Shown here: positions 58,952 through 63,197 of the stretch, piece by piece
Layout: every line of letters begins with the position of its first letter
How positions within the stretch are numbered: position 1 is the first letter of the stretch
DNA from: Gammaproteobacteria bacterium
GTDB lineage: Bacteria; Pseudomonadota; Gammaproteobacteria; Steroidobacterales; Woeseiaceae
DNA: 63,197 nt
Reading direction: 5' to 3'
Assembly: GCA_022600955.1 (NCBI GenBank)
Contig: JAHZJK010000018.1
Span: 1 to 63,197, forward strand
The notes under the pieces: model-generated
Told to the model about the DNA's origin: nothing
Databases searched by the model: none
Seen by the model: only the letters and a program-made list of their open reading frames with translations
Made by a program: the position numbers and the translations under genes

Positions 58952-59706
58952 TCAGTCTCCCGTACTTCCTGTAGTGTCGTTTCTGATACTGACATAAGAG
59001 ACATGACTGCTTCCTGAACGTTCACGCGATGCGGTTCGAGCTGATCGAGCGGCGCATTGCTTGGAATCGGGTAGGGCTCGCCAATGGCCATCACAACTCT
59101 TGAAAAGGGCTTTGGAATCATAAAGTTATCCCATCTCTTGAGGTACCAGGCCCGGTCTGAGGCACAAGCAATCGGGAGCACCGGGACACCGGCAATTCGC
59201 ACCATGATGATGGCGCCCATTTTGAATTCGTAAATGGGGCCCCTGGGTCCGTCGGCAGTGGTAACAATGGAATAACCGCTTTTCATCATGCGTTGCATGT
59301 CGCGCAACGCGAGTGCACCGCTCTGGTTGGCAGAACCCCGAATGACTTCAGCGCCCCAGGCGCGGGCAACTCGCTCGGGTACTTCGCCATCTACAGACCC
59401 GGAAACCAGAAAGCAGGCTTTGAAACCACGTTGCACCCAGGAGCGAATCAGCGTTGATCCGATGATGTGGTGTTGATGCCAGTAACAGGGTGCGCAAATC
59501 TCGCCCGACGCAATAAAAGGCTCAATATGTTCGGCGCCAATCACTTTCTCAACCCGGTAAGTGGCTGTCAGCAGTCGAATTATGCCTCGCAAGATCGGTA
59601 GGCCTAGAAAATAGTACAAGCGGCGAGAGCCGCTCATGCGACGGCGAGAGGCGGAACTGCGTCGCGATTCGACGGAATCGAAGTCTTTGGGTGTCTCGTT
59701 ACTCAA
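58948..59706 (-). CDS. Lysophospholipid acyltransferase family protein (DUF374)
   Basis: A 252-residue inner-membrane-associated protein of the LpxL/PlsC-like acyltransferase clan, DUF374 branch. Features: membrane-adjacent helix LYYFLGLPILRGIIRLLTATY, PCYWHQHHIIGSTLI (in place of the HxxxxD box), GAEVIRGSANQSGALALRDM, and the core TTADGPRGPIYEFKMGAIIMVRIAG. It is co-translated with the DUF3108 gene. Acyl donor and acceptor are unknown. Confidence 0.9.
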   Translation of the reverse strand: MSNETPKDFDSVESRRSSASRRRMSGSRRLYYFLGLPILRGIIRLLTATYRVEKVIGAEHIEPFIASGEICAPCYWHQHHIIGSTLIRSWVQRGFKACFLVSGSVDGEVPERVARAWGAEVIRGSANQSGALALRDMQRMMKSGYSIVTTADGPRGPIYEFKMGAIIMVRIAGVPVLPIACASDRAWYLKRWDNFMIPKPFSRVVMAIGEPYPIPSNAPLDQLEPHRVNVQEAVMSLMSVSETTLQEVRETD

Positions 59707-59827
59707 GAGGGACCTTGTGTTATCGCTGATGCGGGATCGCAGGATTCAGTTTGCAGTATCGAATCTCTGCGGGTCAATGTAATATTGCGCCTGATTTTTC
59801 AATACGATAGCGCCCACGCCTCGGCCA

Positions 59828-61135
59828 ATGACATCGACTCAGCCGCAATTCAGACAACCCCCCGGGCCCAGTGACGAGATTCCGCTGGGAATCGATGGGG
59901 CAACGCTGCAGATCTTGCAAGCATTGCAGCGGGATTACGGAGACATGGTCAGCATGCGTCGACCAAACGGCCGCCTGGCTTATTTTGTCAATGACGCGAC
60001 TGAAGTCCGTCGCATTCTGACCCGGCGGCACGCCAAGTACCAGAAAGGTCCCGGTTTCGAGCGGGTAAAGATGTTGCTCGGGAATGGACTGATCGTCAGT
60101 GATGGCGACGTCTGGCGACGTTCTCGCACGATGATCCAGCCAGCTTTCAGCCGGCAAAACGTGCACCGACTGATGGCAGTCATGGTCGAGTGTTGCGATC
60201 GGCGTGCCCTGCATTGGGCCGAACTCGCGAATCGCAATGAAGCGGCGAATATTACGGCCGAAACCAGCGATTTTGCTCTCGAGTTAATTCTGATCAGCAT
60301 TTTTGGCCACGATTATGAAACGCATATCGTCACAGCCGGCGAAAACCCGTTCGCGTTCCTGAGTCGCGATTCGAAGCGCGACCTCAGTGTCGTACTGAAA
60401 GTCAGACAGTTACGAGAATTACTCATGACGATTATCGACGAGCGCCGCAGCCGCACTGGTGAGGCGCCATTCGATTTTCTGGCGATGTACATGAATGCTG
60501 CGGACAAACAGGGGAATACTTTCACCGATGCAGAATTACTCGACGAACTGATGACGTTGATCGTCGCGGGCTTTGAGACATCGGCAAACACCCTCAATTG
60601 GGCATGGTTTCTGCTTGCAGACCGACCCGATGTTCAGGAGAGAATCATCGACGAGGCGCAGCAACATATGCCGAGCGTCTCAGCGCTGACGCCCGATGCA
60701 ACTGCATCGATGGTTTACACGCAGCAGGTTCTTGAAGAAACACTTCGATTGTACCCACCTGTATGGCTGTTCACCCGGCGCTCATGTGCTGACGATGAGC
60801 TGGATGATTTCGATGTTCCGCCTGGAACGGATATATACTTGTCGCCGTTTATTTTGCACCGTACAGAACACTATTGGTCGGATGCAGAGCAATTCGATCC
60901 GGACCGCTTCCTGTTGGCGAATCAGGCCAAAAAGGATCGGCCATATTTTCCGTTTTCGCTGGGGCCGCGACGCTGTCTCGGCGAGTACTTTTCTTTTCTT
61001 GAAATGAAGATTCATCTGGGTTTGTTGTTGCCACGGTTTGCGATGCAGCGCGTTGATGACAGGCAACCTGAGCTGGAGCTCGCAATTAATCTCCGGGCGA
61101 CCGAAGATATCTTCATGCAACCCGTAATACGCTAG
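59828..61135 (+). CDS. Cytochrome P450
   Basis: A 435-residue soluble bacterial P450 without an N-terminal membrane anchor. Landmarks: the I-helix oxygen-binding segment VAGFETSANTLNW, the ExxR motif EETLRLYPPVW, PERF-like DPDRFLLAN, and the heme-ligand loop FSLGPRRCLGEYF with Cys383. Substrate unknown; the neighbouring acyl-AMP ligase suggests a fatty acid or carrier-bound acyl chain. No ferredoxin or reductase is adjacent. The ligase gene begins 6 bases after its stop. Confidence 0.95.
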   Translation: MTSTQPQFRQPPGPSDEIPLGIDGATLQILQALQRDYGDMVSMRRPNGRLAYFVNDATEVRRILTRRHAKYQKGPGFERVKMLLGNGLIVSDGDVWRRSRTMIQPAFSRQNVHRLMAVMVECCDRRALHWAELANRNEAANITAETSDFALELILISIFGHDYETHIVTAGENPFAFLSRDSKRDLSVVLKVRQLRELLMTIIDERRSRTGEAPFDFLAMYMNAADKQGNTFTDAELLDELMTLIVAGFETSANTLNWAWFLLADRPDVQERIIDEAQQHMPSVSALTPDATASMVYTQQVLEETLRLYPPVWLFTRRSCADDELDDFDVPPGTDIYLSPFILHRTEHYWSDAEQFDPDRFLLANQAKKDRPYFPFSLGPRRCLGEYFSFLEMKIHLGLLLPRFAMQRVDDRQPELELAINLRATEDIFMQPVIR

Positions 61136-61141
61136 GAACCT

Positions 61142-63082
61142 ATGGAGCTTTACAACACACTGACGGAGCTGCTGGCCGACGTGAAAGGCCGAGAGCGTGA
61201 AATCCGCTTTATCGATGGCGAACACGACGAATGCGTTGTTACGTTTGCAGAACTCTGGGACCGCGCTCTGGCTTTACTGGGGGCATTGCAGGCGCGCGGC
61301 ATGCAACCCGGTGACGAACTGATCGTCTTCAGCAAATCCAATGAAAGTTTTGTTGTCGCGTTTTGGGCGGCGGTACTTGGTGGCATCGTGCCGGTACCTG
61401 TCGCGGTTGGCATCAGTGACGAGCACCGGCTGAAGTTGTTTCGAATACTGTCGCAACTTGAGCGAGGCACGTTGTTCACGGAGCTCGGTCTTGTGGAGCG
61501 TCTGCGAGAGTTCTCAGAACAGCGCGGGATGCACGACGTCACGAACATTCTGGACACGAAAACGGCGTTGATCAGCGATGCTAAAGAAGTTGATAGTGGC
61601 GTTGTTCACGATTCGAAGCCGGAAGACACCGTGTTTATTCAGTACTCTTCCGGATCCACCAGCGATCCCAAGGGAGTGGTGCTGACACACCGCAATCTCT
61701 GTACCAATATCCGTGCGATTGTTGAGGGCGCACAATGGACTGCGGATGACCAGGCACTTAGCTGGATGCCGTTAACCCATGACATGGGGCTCATTGGCTA
61801 CCACCTGAGCGTGCTGGCAGTCGGTATGAATCACGCTGTAATGGACACAAACCTGTTTGTACGTCGGCCGCTGCTCTGGATGAGCAAGGCAAGCGATCTG
61901 CATGCGACGCAATTGTGCTCGCCGAATTTTGGTTACAAACACTTTCTGAAATTGTTTGAACGCAAGGGCTTGCCAGATGCAGATTTGTCGAGTGTGAAAC
62001 TTATCCTGAATGGTGCGGAACCGATTTCGTGGGATCTTTGTGAAGAATTTCTAGCGGCGTTGGCACCGCATGGCTTATCGCGTTCAGCGATGCTGCCCGT
62101 CTATGGGCTCGCCGAGGCAACCGTTGGTGTGTCATTTAGCGAGCCGGGAAAGGAGTTTGACCGGATTACTGTCGACCGGCACAGCTTGCAGATCGGTGCA
62201 GCGTATGACGCGGTTGCCAGCGATCACCCGGATGCCGTGAGTTTTGTCAAAGTCGGCAAGGCCATACGCGATGTGGCGATCCGAATCTGTAATGATGAAG
62301 ATCAGCTCGTCGGCGACGCACATATTGGCAACATCCAGCTTCATGGTGACAGCGTAACGGAAGAGATCTACGCCGACCCTGCAGCCACCGCAGAACTGTT
62401 CACCGCGGATGGCTGGCTGCGAACGGGCGATTGCGGAATGTTTGTAGACGGTGACCTTGTCATAACCGGGCGCTTGAAAGACATCATTATTGTCAATGGA
62501 CAAAACTACTATCCGCATGACATCGAGGAGATCGTCGCGGACCTGGACGGGCTTGACCTGAACAAGGTAGTCGTCGCCGGTGCCACGCCGAAAGGTAGTC
62601 AGACCGAGGAGTTGATCGCTTTCATTCTCTTCCGCCAGGATCTCGAGAAATTTGTGCCGATGATCACCGCTGTCCGGGACGCGATTGGCGAGCACGCGGG
62701 ACTTGAAGTTGACCAGGTCATTCCTGTGCCGCGGATTCCCAAGACAACGAGCGGCAAAGTACAGCGGGCGAAACTGTTGCAGGCCTATTTTGACGGCGAG
62801 TTTGATTCCGCACTGTCAGAGTTGCGGCCGAGCGAAACGGTGGAAGCTGTGACCGACGTAGACCCGCTTATCGCCGAGCTTGAGTTGATCTGTCGCGAAT
62901 TCTCGAAGGACCGCGTGATTGGCCCAGACGATAACCTGTTTGAAGTCGGGGTCAGTTCCCTGACACTGACTGAGATTGTCTTGGCTGTTGATGAGAAGCA
63001 TCCGGGCAAGTTAGACATCAGTGACTTGTTCGATTACCCGACACTACGCGAAATCGCCGCATTCATGCGTCGAGAAGGATAA
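61142..63082 (+). CDS. Fatty-acyl-AMP ligase with C-terminal acyl carrier domain
   Basis: A 646-residue two-domain protein. Residues 1-555 form an ANL adenylating enzyme ([18 protein letters not shown] nucleotide loop, [58 protein letters not shown], and C-terminal Lys in [13 protein letters not shown]). The wording NGAEPI and YGLAEATVG is typical of fatty-acyl-AMP ligases. Residues about 570-646 are a carrier domain with phosphopantetheine Ser606 ([10 protein letters not shown]), where the usual GGDSL reads GVSSL. It would activate a fatty acid and load it onto its own carrier. Operon with P450 before and ketosynthase after. Confidence 0.94.
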   Translation: MELYNTLTELLADVKGREREIRFIDGEHDECVVTFAELWDRALALLGALQARGMQPGDELIVFSKSNESFVVAFWAAVLGGIVPVPVAVGISDEHRLKLFRILSQLERGTLFTELGLVERLREFSEQRGMHDVTNILDTKTALISDAKEVDSGVVHDSKPEDTVFIQYSSGSTSDPKGVVLTHRNLCTNIRAIVEGAQWTADDQALSWMPLTHDMGLIGYHLSVLAVGMNHAVMDTNLFVRRPLLWMSKASDLHATQLCSPNFGYKHFLKLFERKGLPDADLSSVKLILNGAEPISWDLCEEFLAALAPHGLSRSAMLPVYGLAEATVGVSFSEPGKEFDRITVDRHSLQIGAAYDAVASDHPDAVSFVKVGKAIRDVAIRICNDEDQLVGDAHIGNIQLHGDSVTEEIYADPAATAELFTADGWLRTGDCGMFVDGDLVITGRLKDIIIVNGQNYYPHDIEEIVADLDGLDLNKVVVAGATPKGSQTEELIAFILFRQDLEKFVPMITAVRDAIGEHAGLEVDQVIPVPRIPKTTSGKVQRAKLLQAYFDGEFDSALSELRPSETVEAVTDVDPLIAELELICREFSKDRVIGPDDNLFEVGVSSLTLTEIVLAVDEKHPGKLDISDLFDYPTLREIAAFMRREG

Positions 63083-63084
63083 AG

Positions 63085-63197
63085 ATGATTTACGCTCGCA
63101 TCGCAGGTATCGGTAGCTTTCTGCCGGAAAAAGTGGTCAGCAACAAAGACCTTGAAAAACTCATGGATACGTCAGACGAATGGATACGTGAACAGAT
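63085..63197 (+). CDS. 3-oxoacyl-ACP synthase III (FabH-like), 5' part only
   Basis: Starts with ATG 63085, two bases after the ligase stop, and runs off the window after 37 codons. [17 protein letters not shown] and TSDEWIREQ are the typical N-terminal motifs of FabH-type ketosynthases (TSDEWIxxRTGI). The catalytic triad is outside the window. In this context it probably extends or releases the acyl chain of the carrier domain rather than starting general fatty acid synthesis. Confidence 0.88.
   Translation, partial: MIYARIAGIGSFLPEKVVSNKDLEKLMDTSDEWIREQ

Noticed and set aside
1..63197. CRISPR arrays, rRNA genes and insertion sequences
   Set aside because: No regularly spaced repeats, rRNA-like sequence or transposase gene was seen anywhere in the window.

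Overview
This window reads as a chromosomal segment of a free-living, probably marine gammaproteobacterium. The gene order around icd/rluE, nudJ-mnmA, purB, a phoPQ-like pair and uvrC-pgsA-tRNA-Gly ... tRNA-Cys-tRNA-Leu matches blocks known from Escherichia coli and relatives. The complete System I cytochrome c maturation operon (ccmABCDEFGHI), the class II DAHP synthase and the large outer-membrane barrel protein suggest an aerobic environmental lineage. A Woeseiaceae-like or Chromatiales-like host is my guess; nothing in the window proves it.

Layout. 1-24 kb is core metabolism and information processing: a sirtuin coupled to aconitase A, mnmA, Nudix enzymes, a RoxA-type ribosomal oxygenase, purB, fumC, mazG, a PhoP/PhoQ-like two-component pair with small envelope proteins, an aldehyde dehydrogenase, class II DAHP synthase, rluE/icd, a uracil-DNA glycosylase, uvrC and pgsA. 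Three TCA-cycle enzymes (acnA, fumC, icd) lie within about 20 kb.

24.2-34.0 kb is a 9.8-kb integrated element in the 3' half of tRNA-Gly(GCC), bounded by a perfect 52-bp direct repeat. From the right end inward it encodes a tyrosine integrase, an unknown protein, an AlpA/excisionase-like regulator below a 26-bp palindrome, a zinc-ribbon protein, a winged-helix (replication-like) protein, two unknowns, a fused prohead protease/major capsid protein with its own internal ribosome-binding site and start, and a tape-measure protein. Two genes on the opposite strand at the left end look like cargo. I see no terminase, portal, head-tail connector, tail tube, baseplate or lysis gene. It therefore looks like a capsid-encoding phage satellite (or a strongly reduced prophage), and is the most interesting part of the window.

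34-42.7 kb holds host envelope genes (lipoprotein, DUF5916-type barrel, BNR-repeat lipoprotein), tRNA-Cys and tRNA-Leu, an opine-dehydrogenase-family enzyme, a DUF4412 protein, a small zinc-ribbon protein, thymidine kinase and an AAA ATPase with an FHA domain. 42.9-49.5 kb is the ccm operon, in which every cistron overlaps or nearly abuts the next. 49.5-59.7 kb is mixed metabolism, fluoride export, a PLP decarboxylase, a fatty acid hydroxylase, Rid and YcaQ-family proteins, TonB, and a PadR regulator with visible inverted-repeat operators. From 59.8 kb to the end there is a cytochrome P450, a fatty-acyl-AMP ligase with a C-terminal carrier domain and the start of a FabH-type ketosynthase, probably the left part of a lipid or polyketide-like biosynthetic cluster that continues beyond the window.

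Stretches without genes are all shorter than about 350 bases. The longest (33831-34170) holds integrase-arm repeats, the right attachment site and a terminator.
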